Positions 34,746-48,900 of a stretch of 64,000 nt of DNA are shown piece after piece. The notes beneath the pieces are model-generated. The model did not search any database and was not told the origin of the DNA. It saw only the letters and a program-made list of their open reading frames with translations. Both the position numbers and the translations under genes were made by a program. The stretch is from Cristatella mucedo (taxonomy: Eukaryota; Bryozoa; Phylactolaemata; Cristatellidae), in NCBI GenBank assembly GCA_009760855.2, contig WPIO01000008.1, positions 9,028,501 through 9,092,500 of the forward strand. Reading direction: 5' to 3'. The stretch's first letter is position 1, and every line of letters starts with the position of its first letter.

Positions 34746-36148
34746 GTAATTATAATAATAATAATTCACTTGATAAAGCACCTTCAGAGAACCTAATCTC
34801 TCTCTAGGCGCTTTACATTTGCTGTAAAGTGAAATGCAATTGAATGGTAAGTAAAGACATGCTTGAAAAAAACTAACGAAATGAATAATATGGTTAGGGG
34901 TGATATGCACAGGGTCAGCATGCAAATTTGGTTAGTGGCAGCATGCACAGTGTCAGCACGCATAAGCACATCAAGGACGAATCACAGGGACCCACTAAAT
35001 GCTGTCCTAAATAGGTGTGTTTTTAAGTTTCTTTTAAATGTGGTCAGGTCAGGGATGTTCTGACGCAGGTCGGGAGGGAGTTCCAGGCTTTGGGAGCATA
35101 CGAACTAAATGCACGGTCTCCAAAGGATTTAAGGTTTTCATGAGGTATTTCTAGACCGTTGGATTCCGAAAAGCGGGTGGTGCGATGCTTGGCCTGATGG
35201 GGTAGTATATCTGACAGATAGGCTGGAGCCATAGAATGAAGGGACCTAAAAGTGAGCGACAAAACCTTGAAGTCAATCCGTTACTTGACTGGTAGCCAGT
35301 GCAGGTCGGCGAGAAGTAGAGTAATGTGGCAACTGCGAAGCTCACGACAGACAAGCCTAGCTGCAGAGTTTTGCACCAGCTGCAATCGCCTGATCGCACA
35401 TGCTGGTAGGCCAGTAAGCAGTGAGTTGCAGAAGTTGAGACGGGATGTTACGAATGCATGGACTAACTTAGACGTGGTATCCTTATCTATACAAGCCCGA
35501 ATTTTAGCAATATTATGAAGCTGAAAATAGGCGGATTTGACTGTGGAGCTGATATGGTCGTCTAACGAGAGGTCGCTTTGGAATATGACACCTAGATTTC
35601 GAGCTGATTCAACTGGAGATATGCTGGCAGAACCAATTTTGAGAGTCAGCCTTTCTAATCTCTGGATTACACTGGGTTTGCCCATAACTAGTAAGTTAGT
35701 GTTATCATCGTTAAGTTTTAGAAAATTTGCTGCCATCCATGTGCTGATGTCATCAATGCATGCAGCTAGTGAGTTTAGAGAATTTGAGGTGCTCGAAGGC
35801 TGGGAGGGATCAAAGCAAAGGTACAACTGAGTGTCATCCGCTTGGAAGTGAAAGCCTAGATTGTGCTTGGCAATCACATCAGCAAGAGGCAGAGTATAAA
35901 CCATGAAAAGAACCGGACCTAGCACTGAGTCCTGAGGTACTCCGTATTTCAGATGATCTTTGTCCATTCACGTCAATAATCTGGAGTCTCCCACTGAGAT
36001 AGGACCTTAACCACTGCAGAGCAGTGCCAGTGATGCCCAGGCGAGGTGAGAGGCGCTCTAGAAGAACTTTGTGATCGATGGTATCAAAAGCTGCCGAAAG
36101 ATCAAGCAAAACAAGCAGAGACACTCTACCCATGTCTGCATTCCTGAG
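34746..36148 (-). mobile_element. L2/CR1-like LINE, copy I (best-preserved RT frame)
   Basis: The minus-strand tail lies at the left: (TAA)n, GCACCTTCAGAGAACC and TAGGCGCTTTACATTTGC. From 35967 down to 35281 there is an unbroken 228-codon frame: YGVPQDSVLGP, then HNLGFHFQADDTQLYLC (Y to Q at the first box position, catalytic DD kept), [55 protein letters not shown] and HWLPVK. A second frame at 36133-35879 adds LLVLLDLSAAFDTIDH, the first catalytic Asp motif. Endonuclease is absent. At 36149 it meets a LINE tail in the opposite orientation. Confidence 0.9.
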
Positions 36149-36201
36149 ATTGAGTTCTCTGAGGGCGCTTTATCAAATGCATTAGTATTATTACAATATT
36201 A
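36149..36201 (+). mobile_element. Opposite-strand LINE tail fused to copy I
   Basis: ATTGAGTTCTCTGAGGGCGC followed by TTTATCAAATGCATTAGTAT and TATTA repeats. It is the family's last roughly 50 bp in plus orientation, joined directly to the 5'-truncated end of the minus-strand copy I, so the composite has tails at both ends. Confidence 0.85.
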
Positions 36202-36689
36202 TTAAGGGCCTAGTCACCAGCCGAGTTATTGTTCCGGATAAAATTGAATACTGTACAGGCGTTGCAGCAGGAGCCGTGCAAACAACGTGGCCACTAAACA
36301 ATAAATTTGCTATTATAAACCGGTGCACTGCAGCTTGCAGACTTTGCGACGAAAGCTAATGTAGAGGCTGCTGAGGGAAGATAAATGAAACGCCTCGAAA
36401 AATGCTACTGCATTACCAATCAAAGAGGCTGAGCTAAGAAGGATGCTGCAAAGCTGCTACGGTTAGTCCAAAGAGCGATCTTTATTTGCACATTAATGCC
36501 ACGAAAGCTAACTGCTAACTTTAGTTGCAGATTAATGCCATAGAGAGCTAACTGCTCAGTTATAATTTACTAGAAGGAAACAGCTTTTTTTACGGCATTC
36601 AGTAGGACTTTAGGATTCATCCTTAGCTTGCATATGCCTATCTTACACTAGGCGTGCTGCACTCGGATGTTACTACCAATCATTTCGTT

Positions 36690-36778
36690 ATGCTTTTGAT
36701 ACAGCATCTATAAATAGTCTGGAAAAAGATTCAGTTCTCTTAGGACACTGCAAATGTATAAATTATCATTATTTTGCA
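36690..36778 (+). mobile_element. LINE 3'-tail fragment (degenerate)
   Basis: GATACAGCATCTATAAATAG, AAAGATTCAGTTCTCTTAGG, ACACTGCAAATGTATAAATT and ATCATTATT align with the family tail with several changes. Sense orientation. Confidence 0.55.
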
Positions 36779-37524
36779 CTAACTATGGGGGTTCTAATAG
36801 CATTGCAAACATTTCCCTAACTGTCGAAATAAGCCTTAAGGCTCTTTCGTCCAATCATTAAGGCTCGTTTGTTCATCTCTACCCAACCGACCATCTTTTT
36901 TCATCATCTGCAAAACAAATGGTTGACTAATTTGTAGCCTGACCTCGCCCATGGGAATGTAGGTACTGTGTTGCAAATGGTATGCCCGTGTGGCCTGATG
37001 ATTGGCAGCCTGGATGGGCTGCAGTAAGACTGCAGATCAGTAGCTGTGTTGATCCCAATCAGTTGTCCTATATTAGCCCGACCTAATATTCTACTTCTTT
37101 GCAGCCTGATCTCAACAGCTGGTCATTCATGCAATGAATCCGATGTGAGGAAGCATTTTTAAATGGTCTCTGCCTTTAAGCGGACTGTGTTTCCAAATGC
37201 TTTTGCAGCGAGTGAGATAGGCATCTGTAGCTTATCTCGGCAGCTCTAGGTTAATGGCTTTCAAGTAACGTTATTGCGGTTCTATAACTATTTATTAAAG
37301 TACTTTGCCTTCATCATTTTTGTGTATGCTTATGGAGATTACTGGGAAGAATCCGTAGGTCATTGAAGATCACCACATTTTCTTCTACACATATGCTTTT
37401 ATGATATATTCAGTATACATTAAGCAGCTTTGAACTGCAAGTTATGCCGAGCCTCGGCAATTAGGTGTATAATTCTGAACCGTAACTGTAAGCATTTAAA
37501 GTTAAAACTGCTTCTTTTAAATTA

Positions 37525-37525
37525 T

Positions 37526-37572
<47 letters not shown>

Positions 37573-37573
37573 A

Positions 37574-37629
<56 letters not shown>

Positions 37630-37636
37630 TTATATA
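37525..37636. repeat. (AC)n(AT)n compound microsatellite
   Basis: About 28 bp of AC followed by about 80 bp of AT with AAAT and TTTAT interruptions. Confidence 0.95.
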
Positions 37637-40350
37637 GCGGAGTGATCTGTAGCAGAGTATTCAAGTAAGTTACGTTTGATATTACAACCTGTGCTGGCGG
37701 CATTACTTAGTGCAAAGTTCGGCGTTTTAGGTTTCGCACTGTTAGCAGCTTATTTAAGGGACGCCCAGTGGTTAGGGGGCAGTTAGTGCATATGCCTGCC
37801 TCTAATTCTGTTACTGTACCTGTTGTGTACAGCATATTGTTCCTGTAAGCTGTAGTATCCCAATTAGCACAGCAGGATATTGTGTTCCCCTCCCTCAAGC
37901 ATGCCCTTTCTCAGGTCTGTTGGAGTAGGAGCTCTAAAAAAAATTCTTGCTTTCTTAATCCCAGCCTCAGGTTCTACATTCAGGACTAACGACACCCATT
38001 CATTCGTTTACGAAAGAATTTATCTTCAAAACTATTAAAGCTCATTTATTCTTTAGAAGTCGTGCATTCGGTCTAGCCTCCTTTATATAGGCTGCTATTA
38101 CAGACCGAATCTTTATGGCTCAGTCGTTGTGAACTTCCTGCTGTTTGCAAAAGTAGCCTTCAAAGCTAGTTTTCCAGCAAAACTGTCATTGGTCGTAATG
38201 ACTAAAGCACAAGGTCTTGGCTATGAAAAATTCTGCTTCTATATGCACTTGTAGCAGCAGCAGTTGACTTCGCATGCCTATGTAGTGAGGAGTTGTCTAG
38301 CAGTGCTATTACAACCCTGCTTAATCTGTGAAGGCTTTGCTAGTTATCTTGAGTGTCCACCGACCAATATGTAACCGTAACTCTCTGCGTCACGTCGCTT
38401 GGCATCGACTCTGGGCTGAAGGAGTTGGAGTTAGGGTCGATGTAGCGGCTTACAAAAATGATCGGCCGTCTCTTCGACGTCGACGCCTCGATTGTGTGAG
38501 TGCTACAACTGCGGCTGATAGGCCAGGCTACTTGGTTAAGAGTTCCCACGTTTACTGTTTCTCATTTTTTGCTCGTCTTAAAAGATGACCTCGCTACTGC
38601 TGCCCTGTTTCCCCTCACATAGACCCGAAGGGCAGCTAAGCGGCCTGCAAAGGTAAGGGTCGATGCCTTCGGGAAAACATGTAAGCCTTTATTAAAGATA
38701 CGGGGCTATGACGATTACTGATTGACGACTGATGCACCACTCATGTTAAGTTGTACCGTCATGATGTTACTATAAATACCAACGAATTCCGAAATTCCAC
38801 TTATATATAAATATGTCACATTAAAACGTGCACAGGTTGATGATTATGATGATTATTATTACGTCAGTATGCTCAGTTTTACTTCATCAATACCTGTTAA
38901 GGCCAGCAATCTTAGTGCGAGATTTCCATTAGATTATATAAATGCCGACAGTTAACGATTAATAAATTTCCGATTTATTATGGTCCAATGTCGCCTCTTG
39001 TCGTTCATTACCTACAGGATTCGATGGCTCAATGCTTTGGTATCTTCTCCCTAGTGACCTTAGTGGAAATTATCTTAATGTCTGGCTTGTAGTGGCTTAA
39101 TAATGGGTTAGCTTCAACTTTTGCTTGTATTTGTATAGGATCTACTCTTGGTGCATATTTTATGCAGTCTTGATTCTAGATTGCCAAGAAAAAGGAGCCA
39201 CTATCTCAGGAAATTCTCGCTAGAACCAACAACAATCCAGTCGGTCGCCCCCTGAGCAACTGCACCATTTTGTTAGGTTATACATCCAACATGGTGTCGT
39301 GTGGAGTACGTAAGATAATACGTTATCTGGCACAACACAATATACACGATATTATTTAGTTGAAATCCTTCAGTAGTTCTGGCATAAATTGATACTATCA
39401 TATGCTGTGAACTTTACATGTTGAGAGCATGTTGCGTTTCGCTAGTGCACAATTTTTCATTCGTGATTTAACATTTTATAGTGCACAATGTCGAGAGAGA
39501 ATTCTCTACCTTGAATGGCAGAGCTTTCTGGCTGCTTTTTGCAGTGGAAATTAGGCTGGCAGCATTAGTCCCTGTTGTTGGCAGGTGGCCGCGAAATACA
39601 CCATATGTGCAGCCAGCACCTTAGCAGTTGCTCCAAGGAATACTATTAGGGCATTAGGACACGATCAGAGCACATAGGCTGCAGACTAGAAAATGCCTCA
39701 CCCGGATCTTGCAGCCATTGGTGCCACGTCGAGAAAATGTAGGCGTTTGCTTAGGCATGTCGAATTAAACTTGTTGGATTTAGGCTCCTATGTGTATACT
39801 CCTATCTAAATTAAGGAAACTGTGAATTGGGATCTTATTATTAATTGCAAAATACTCATATTTAGAACTGCTATCACCAAAGCGCCTCGATTACTTTTTT
39901 AGAGATCAGAAGCTAAGATTGACAAACTTACTACTAATCCATTTTATATTTCTAGGTGCAGTTTTATTTGGTTTGGCTGCAGTATATATTTACCAGTGAG
40001 ATTACTTATGAAAGATTTGCTTAAAAAACAGTTTCTCTCCATTACTGTACAGTTGACCATAGCTGTATCTGGAGTGTTTCAGAAATAAGTGCAACTCACT
40101 TTTATTATTAATTTCATAAAAAGCAAAGTCGTTTGGCAATAATAGCTATTTCCCTCGCTTTTGAGGGACAGCAAATTGGGAAATGAGGCTTATAGCTCGG
40201 GAGCGAAGATAGAATATAAATGTGATTCACTCTTATCCAGGCTCAGGGAAGACGGGCAGTAGCGAAGACCAGTGGCCTGAGTACGACTAAACCTGCCTGC
40301 CGTAGCTTTGATCTGCCTGCTAGTCTCAATCGAGCACCCTATTTTTAACC

Positions 40351-40447
40351 CTCTCTTTCCGTCTCTCTCTCTCTCTGTCTCTGTCTCTGTCTGCCTCTCT
40401 GTCTGTCTCTCTGTCTCTGTCTGCCTGTCTGTCGGTCTGTCTGTCTT

Positions 40448-40534
<87 letters not shown>

Positions 40535-40546
40535 GCTCGCTCTCCC
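40351..40546. repeat. (CT)n / (CTGT)n compound microsatellite
   Basis: About 195 bp of CT-rich repeat with CTGTCTGC and GTCTGTCTGT sub-blocks. The minus strand reads Arg-Glu-rich, the plus strand Ser-Leu-rich; neither is a gene. Confidence 0.95.
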
Positions 40547-43500
40547 TGGAACGATTAGAGCCATAATTGCAACCCTAGCATATCTCTAATTTCCATAAAT
40601 TATGTACTTGAAAATATTTATGTAATACCGCACACTCCTTTGGCTGTATCTGTACAATTTTAAATGTTGTCGTGAAGCATGTCTAGTAAGCCACGCATGA
40701 GGATTTGATATCGCATCTGTTATGTTCTGTCACTTCTGTCACTTACTCGGAGCTAAGTTACTTTGTAGGATATGGACGAGGAGTAGGTGGAAAAGGGTGG
40801 ACGCATCCTAAAAGAAAGAAGCCGTGCAGGCCAGTGGCATAGCGAGACCTTTTTGCGACAGGGGACAAAGCTACAAATTGCGCCCCTTCTCTTGTCAAAA
40901 ATTGCTGCAAAATAGCTTAATCACATTAAAAATGGAAAAAACACACGCTAGCAGGCATGTCGAGTCGCGAACGTTCTATTAACAACAGTAAAGGTATAAG
41001 GTATTGCCCCTTTAATGTCTCCCGCAACTACCGTTTTCGAACAACGTCTGCTCTTTCGAGCCTCTTCATAATGATAACCATCAGAATTTTGACAATATTC
41101 CTAATTTAAATTTAAATATACATGATTTTATTTATAAGAGCACATGTTTATGAATGTGCTAAAATCTTATCCAAAGTCTGCGTTACTTTAGTATAGCTTA
41201 GATAACGAACCACCGCTAGCGTTTGATATTCGGTTTTATATTCCGTCTATTTGTCAACCGTACAAGCTGATTAAGTCTCTGCATCAAGAAAACTATCACA
41301 AATTAAATGTTAGTTTGTGTAAGCCTTTTGCAACAAACAAGTTTATTATTTAAAATTATGTGAAAATTGAGTCGTTTCAGGTCATTATAGTCTTAAAGGA
41401 TTAATTTTTCATCAGATTCCCCCTTTTCGTCTGCAGATCACATTTAAATGCTTCTGCTTCATGATCTAATACTGCAGTTTTAGGCTATGCAGTTCTCTAT
41501 CATCATCTAACTCGTTCAGAGATTAGATAAGCAACGTACACTGGCTTCGGGTACCGATTGGTGAATTAGAATCACCAGTCGCTGTTAGCGAGCTAACTTG
41601 GAGATCAGAGAAAACTCGTATTATTTTTGGCAGATAATTAGTCATAGTTTTTTATTAGTTATTCACTTGTTATGCTCTTCCTCCGGACCCCCAGGTATAA
41701 AATGTAAGGTTGTTAAAGAGTTAGCAGCTTCATTCATATGCTTGATGCTTCTACTCTATCTTAACGTTGCGACTAGTCCTTAACAGGAAGCCTCGACTTT
41801 GCCAGAAAATAAAGGATGGACTGGGCTGCTGTTTGAAAAGGTTCTGAGAGCAGGGCCGCCTTTTTGGTGCTAGGCCAATGGAAAAAAGAGCGACACCATT
41901 GAGTCCTTGAATCCTTGGTCAGGCGCATTCAGTGATACACAAGATTGTTAAACTGTCCATAGAGCTTATAATTTCTCTAAGCTACGTTATAGTCGGATAA
42001 TTCAAAATCAGGCATTAGCCCCCTCCCAGTTGATTGACTCGTAACATGAGTGCTGAAGGGATCGCTTTCGGAGTACCCTCCGGCGACGTCAGAGCCTCAT
42101 TGCCCCTGCTAACACAAATCCAAAACTGCCGAAGGCAGGCTCCTGCTCTGCGGCAGGTGTCCATAGCTCGCCTACATAATATCCTAGCAGCACTACAGGA
42201 AATATAAGCGTCCATCTTTAATGAGTCGCGAATCGGTTTGGTGAATGGGTATTACTCAAAGGAAAGGATCCTTTGGGAGACGCAGTGCTGCCGCAGTGCC
42301 AATCACTAGTCAGTGGTCAAGAAAATTACCAGCTTTTAATAAGGAAGCCGGCTGCAGAACATGGACCAAAGTAAAGACGGAGCAAAGATTAGCAACCGAC
42401 AGATCCAATATATAGTAGTCCTAAACAATAAATATTGTCTGAGCAACCCATCATGCGTAAAAATATTTATATCACTGGCTCCAGTTCAGGAACACGCTCC
42501 GATCAGTCGTAGTCGATGTAGCCTTGGATGAGCTCAATCGGATTAAGGACACGCGACGTTCAGCCAACCGGCGTCAAGGCTGGTGTGCGGCTCCAAGAAA
42601 AACGCGGCGTTCTGAGCCAGCTAGTGCTGTACTGCAGGTCAAGGTGGGGTCGCTCGTTGGTGAGGTACATTGCTCCGCGGTGAGGTATGAGATATAGGCA
42701 CATTGGATGTGGAGCCGTATCAGCCTACATCCAGAAGCTACCTCTACAAAGTACTGTCTTGCCCTTTTTCTCAGAGCTCTAAGCTCCGTGCGGAAGACGC
42801 ACGCCGTCTATCGGCTGTCACACTCTTGATTGGGAGCTGGATCGAAATAGTTTTTAAGCCGCGCGGCGAGGAGACTGGTGGCGCACTTACTCCCAATGAC
42901 GCTAAGCACGTCAAGGTTAATCATTAAATGCCTTCCTCTGGAGAACAATGCATTGCTGCGGATTGAATGCCCTCGACCCCGTAGCGAACTTTTTCCTAGC
43001 AAAAAAGAAATGCAGAATACATTTCCTGAGAGCCCGACGCTGCTGCTCGCCACAAGCTCGCACCCACCGCTAATTTCTCGGGTTGGCTGATTATAACTGT
43101 CGCTGCACAACTGTATTCGCGAAATATTTTGACAAAGTACACTAGTGGAGGACGAAAAAAATAAATGCGGCTCAAAGCAAGCCATTTCGACGAAGGAAAG
43201 GTCGACGTGTCAGAGAGTATTTGCTGTTTGAATGAATTTCTTGGCAGGCTTTTGTTACGCGTTCCTGATCCTAAAACGACTGGATTTGGAATTATCATTA
43301 ATGAAATTTGCAGGTAGAAACATTCCACGTATTCCTTATATATGAAATTCAAGCCTCGTGCACTTAACAGTACTAATAACGGATGCAGGGTGCGAACAAA
43401 TATGCCTGCAAGATCACTTGCACATATAGCGAATGCGATAGAATTGATGCTGATCATGGCAATCCCGTGATAGATGTGCAAATATGTAAATAGAGTCTCA

Positions 43501-45838
43501 TATATTTTCATTTCATATCTAAGCTGAATTTAGAAATTTTCAATAACAAGTGTACATCATACTGTTTTTAAGTGACCGGTGGTTTTTTGCAGTTGCCTTT
43601 GCAGTAACTAGCTAGCATGTTTGAACAAATCACGACAAAAATGGTTCTTACCTTTAAAAGCTGCTCATATTATTCCTTGGAAAAACATATTAATCGAATG
43701 GTTTAACCTGGATTATGGTGGCTTGTGTTGTTCAGCTCAGCTGGAACAGTATTTAGTGATTATGTTTAACTTCAGGCTAAGTGAATTGATCTTTTTTCAC
43801 TGAATTATATTTAAAAAACATAAGTATGAAAACGCCCTTCTGTTACTGCTCTCAGGTAGAAGAATCGTCTGTGGAATTTATTCTACCCACAAGGAACCTA
43901 GCACCTTTAGCGATTCATGAATTTTCCGTGATGGCATATAATTCCATTACTCTTTTATTCTGCTGTGGCCACCACTGAATCAAAAAGTCAAACTCCATGT
44001 CATTCTATAAGTCTGAAGTGCAGAATCATTTAGTGTAGAATTGTAGTTTTTGTTGTGGTTGCTGGCAATATTACAGCTGTAATCACTGCACACCATGAAA
44101 CTATGGTGGATCAATATCAAGTCAAGTGGTAAATGTTTTCTTCCCGGATACTTCTATGCTCATCACGTTGCCTATGTGAGATAACTTTTATTGCAGTTGA
44201 CAAGCAAACTACCTTTTTACTCAAGGCTACCTTTATATTTTGGTCTTGCACCTCACATAAATGAGGTTTCATATTTATTTCCAAGTAATCGTTCTAATGA
44301 ATGTTTTTTAGGCAGAGTACTTAATAGTGTAAATTAGGTTTGAAGAGACAAAAATATATTCTATTCGGTTTTCCCTGACGATAAGCTCTCGACTTCAGAC
44401 GCTATAAATGTATGGCTCAAGTTAAAACCAAAATTAATATTCATACTTGCCTACAGCTGTAGCTGGTACTTTAAGACCACCATTGCAAAACATTAAGATG
44501 ACCGGAAAATTGCACACCTGACTAATATTTTGGTTCTAGGAAAGGCTAAAAATTGCTCTCGCAATCACAATCATCAAGGGATAAACTCTCAAGTTTTATA
44601 AAAAAAGAAGTTTGATTTAGTTTTTAGAATGCTCATCTTGTAACTGAGATGGTGATTTTCAGATCTCTCATTATGACTATAAATGCAAAGTTATGAAATA
44701 ACGCTTAGGTTCAAGAGTGATAATCTTTCTGTCAGGAAAAATGTATACCTAGTTAAAGCATTTATTTCTACAGAACAATATTTTCCTTTGCCTTCAATAC
44801 TTACTATTAGTCTCATATTAGTTAAATTCTTCATGAGCATGTTTTTGCTCTCAGTAGGCAATTTTGATGATTCTTTTGTACTGTTCAATATATGGGCAAC
44901 TGTATTACCAATGACGTCTTATATTTTTATGGCATTTACGTTTTAGTAAATCTAATAAGAAGACAATGAATACAATTTTATTGCACAGAATATTCAGTAC
45001 TGCTAAGTCGGATTTTTTAGAGAATTTCTTCGCATCTCTCCTATCTGCTATATACTAAATGCTATATAGTGCTATATCTGCATAATACTAGATACGTGCT
45101 GCTGTTGTTTCGAACGAGTGGACAGTATTCAGAGCAAAGGTTTTCGTTCAAAAAGTATCATAAATAATAACTCTACACCTCATGTCCTAGAGAAAGAGCA
45201 CCTGCTAGAACAATAACGAAAGAATACCGAAGAATGACTACTCTACAAGTTGCCGATGTAATTACCCACCAAAATCTACACTTTCAAGTGTGAACAAACA
45301 AGGTGGAGCTGTACCTATACTTCAGTAAAGAGTTGATCAAGATAATGAAAATGATACAGCGCGCTCTTGGTTTTCCGAGTCAATTATAAACCCCATGTAT
45401 TGCAATAAAAAGTAAAAATTAACATAAATATGGTCTGTAAGTATATGTATTCGAGCACCCCCGCATACCCTTCAACACCAGATGCAGCCGCTCGACTAGT
45501 CCTTGTGTTGGGCATGAACTTATTTTTACAAAAAATATGGTTCGGTGAAACCAAGCCAATCAGAGCGTGCTGCTTACTGTTTTACTATCCTAGTGCAAAA
45601 AATTTAAATAAGCGTTAATTAAATGTAATATAGTAATAATATGATAGATATTTTAACGTCTAATTTGTCTTATTTTCTCTCATTTTGACTGCTATATTTT
45701 AAAATACAAGTGTAATGATGACTATTTTGGTGTTATTTCACATTCAGAGGGCTCAAATAGCGCTAAAAACTGTATTTAGAGAGTCACTAAAAGGTTTTAA
45801 ATGCTCCAACTACAAAAATATTTAATTTATAAATATTA

Positions 45839-45913
45839 ACCTACTTCGCGGAAATTCACTTTATCGCGGTTGAGTCTGGAACTGGTTAACCGCGATAAAC
45901 GAGGGACGACTGT
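45839..45913 (-). mobile_element. Tigger/pogo-like DNA transposon end
   Basis: On the minus strand: TACAGTCGTCCCTCGTTTAT followed by CGCGGTTAACCAGTTCC and TTTCCGCGAAGTAGG. This matches the well-known terminal sequence type of Tigger-like TcMar elements. Internal arms TTATCGCGGTT (45861-45871) and AACCGCGATAA (45888-45898) form a perfect 11-bp hairpin. No transposase frame or second end was seen, so it is an isolated terminus or a short MITE. Confidence 0.6.
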
Positions 45914-45924
45914 ACATCCCTTGC

Positions 45925-45990
45925 AATCCTTGTGAAGTGCCAAGAAAGTTATATAGTACTCTGAAGGAACTACTATTGTTAATAATATTA
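45925..45990 (+). mobile_element. Possible LINE tail remnant
   Basis: GTGAAGTGCCAAGAAAG, TAGTACTCTGAAGGAACTAC and TATTGTTAATAATATTA line up with the family tail but with many changes. It abuts the Tigger-like end. Confidence 0.35.
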
Positions 45991-48900
45991 GGGCCTCAAA
46001 GCATGGCTTAGATCCTATAAAATAGCTTGATACGTCAACGTATACAAACAATATCCGAATTTGAGTGATATGGATTTCCCCAACGCAATAATAAGTTTAT
46101 ATTCTTCACCATAGCTGGTAGCTCTAAGTTTAACCACGCGATTAAAAGCTTTTACTAGCCAGAAATATCCGGAAAAACTGAATAATGATCATTTGAAGGT
46201 CAAGGTCCACTGATGGCGTTACTTTCAGCATCAAATATGCATAGATCCAAAACCACTTGGAATTTCGAACGAGAATCAATGATCTTCTCAGGCTGGTATC
46301 CCGACACTTGAGTAATATGCAATCGTCTCTATTAATTCCAATATCTCTTATTATAACATAAGCAATCTGCGAGTTTGAACTGCCAGGTTGGTTACCGGAA
46401 ATTAATCCTCGATCGATTCAACAGATTTTGAGGAGTGGTCGAACAACAAATTAACGATAAGTCAGTTATTTTTGGCCCTGTACCTAGACATACGGTGTTA
46501 AAGAGAGTAGCTCAAATGCTCTAGAAGACGTACTTAATTATAATATCTAAGTAAACAGTAAACCACTCTTTTAGCAAATGGTTTTTCTTCTTCGTACAGC
46601 TAGCTGTAGCAAGTTTATATACACCAATTGAACTTACAATACGGATCACGAAATAATTTAATTAAATCTTCAATCTATAATCAGGTTCAAGTTAATATGT
46701 AGCCGTTTAAACATTACTGATTCAGTTCAATCTTCATTGGAAATGGTTAGGCAGACCGGATAGAAGCTGAGCAAAGGTCATTGTCAATATAAGACAGGCA
46801 CGCCACTCGTGAATATCTTCCTGCGATGGACACTCTTCAAAAGTTCGTACTACACTCCTGTCAGCAGTCCAACGAGCAGCTGACGATAAAGTTCGCACGA
46901 AATTTGGATACTCGTGACAGTCAGGATGCAGTCATTACCATATGACGATTAAGGCCCTGTAAAGAAAATCTTGATTGCATTTGAACAATTGGCTCTCATA
47001 AATTGAAATATCTTCGAAGCAGCTTTAGCCGGATCCGAGCTCACTTAAAATAAACAGCCTGTCCTTGCAATGCTGTGCAAATATTCCAGTGTGAACGCAT
47101 TTGTGTGAGCGTTAGTGTTTGTGCATTACTGTATTGTATAGGTTATTTCTATGTACTTATTCGATCATATGTCAGCACGGGCTGACTGTCTACTTAAACC
47201 ATTTGATCACCTCTTCCTAATGAGGACATCCAGATTTACCTCACTTAATCTCTAGTTCTTAATTCCTTTAATAGAAAGACAACAAGATTGACCAACAATA
47301 TATTATAGCACAGATGTCACTTACTATTCGACCACGCTTCCTTTGCAGCATATGTACCGTGCTTAGAAGGAGAATAAATTCTCTAAGGGCAATATATAAA
47401 TGTATTATAATGACTAATATTATAAATACTGTTAATTAAAAGCTAAAAACTACGATTCGTCGAGCCTTCCTAAGAAAGAGTTACTTTAACCTCGTGCAAA
47501 CTCCGAACGGCTTAGTAAAAATACCCAAAAACCAAGCTAGAATACTACTTATTCTGCATAGTGCATTCTTATTTATAACATCCATAGCTGACATTAATTC
47601 TTTGTAGACTTTTATTTAAATTTTAAAATAATCGAGTAGTTTTTATTTCGCATTTAGGCTATCCATAATGCCTAAATTCAATGGACATCCAGCAACAACG
47701 GCGGAAGTAGCGGAGCATCACCCTTAATCAAGTTATTATTAAAGTTATTTAGTGATGCATGCAATTATGTAAGGGTGTTGTGCTCAAGATTATGTCTGGT
47801 ATGCAAGATTTTCCGTGGTTGAGCTGAACACGGCATGCGAGGAAAACTACACTGCTGTATTGTGGGAATACCTAGCAAAATAGAAAACTAATTCGTCTAA
47901 GCTGAACTCCCCATCAGTAGGAAATCAATCGCCAAGCGAGTTCAGGATTATAGGATCCGTCATTAGAAGCTGAACGCTATTTAGTTTATGAGTCACCCGC
48001 AAGCAGCTTAGCTGGCGTTCAACAAACTAACTTTTGAAATTGTAGTATTACGGTACTGATACCAGTGGATGGCTCATTTAGTTTTCTAGGCACGCCTGCT
48101 CTATCCGTAACTGTGTTTCCCGAAGAAATCACAATAGTCCTGAATTATCTATCCAGGGAGGGTTAAATTGTCAGCCGGGGCCGCAGAAGCAGTGCACATC
48201 TTGCACTAAGGAGTTATATCACGAAATTAGGCAGCGCGCTTCAATGGACATCAATGCAGTGCAGCTGATACAAGTTCTTCGAGCCAGAAAGGGGCTCAGG
48301 GCCCATGGTGATCTGCTGGCGTTCGCCTTTACTTTAGTAGCCACATCAAAAAGGTAACTTATTTAAATCTGGGAAAGGCATTGGCTACCTTGCCTTTTGT
48401 AGCGACGAAGATAATATTTGTGCTATGATTTAACATGCATGCCTGTATAACAGTATTCATCTCGTATAAAAGGATAACACATTCTTGGACTCAGGAGACG
48501 CCAGTCAGACGGCGCTCTTACATAACGGTTTCTCTTTTGTTTTGTTGTACCGTTAGCATTTATTACAGTTTCGTCATTGTTTGTTCAAAGGTATACAAAA
48601 TTACGGTATAATTTGAATTGGCAGCAGCGATGCTAAATGTTATCGCACTGGAGAGACACCAGAATAGGCTGCTAAATGCTGTCTCGTCGTTATTTTGTTA
48701 AATTGGCGCGCCGAGTTCCTTTTGAAGTGAAGGAGGCGGAAGAGAAGAAGGAGGATATGGGTAGAAGAAGGAGGGAAAGAGGATGAGTGGGTAGGGCAGG
48801 AGGAGGAGGACGAGGAGAACCAAGGAGGAGGAGGCTCCTCGCACGTCATTTTTGACGGGCTGAGTGTTTGAAAAAATGTGTGGTAAATGTGGTTTTGTGC

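Larger units (their letters stand above)
36779..45838. other. No recognised gene; microsatellites only
   Basis: Nine kilobases of mostly AT-rich sequence with microsatellites at 37.5 and 40.35 kb. Open frames of 60-171 codons (for example 38328-38588 plus and 43511-42996 minus) show no domain I know. A GC-richer patch at 42.5-43.1 kb has overlapping frames on both strands. I see no transposon remnants except possibly short ones. Confidence 0.35.

Noticed and set aside
42808-43511. 125- and 171-codon minus-strand frames
   Set aside because: Long for chance, but they overlap each other in different frames, have no domain I recognise and lack clear splice borders.
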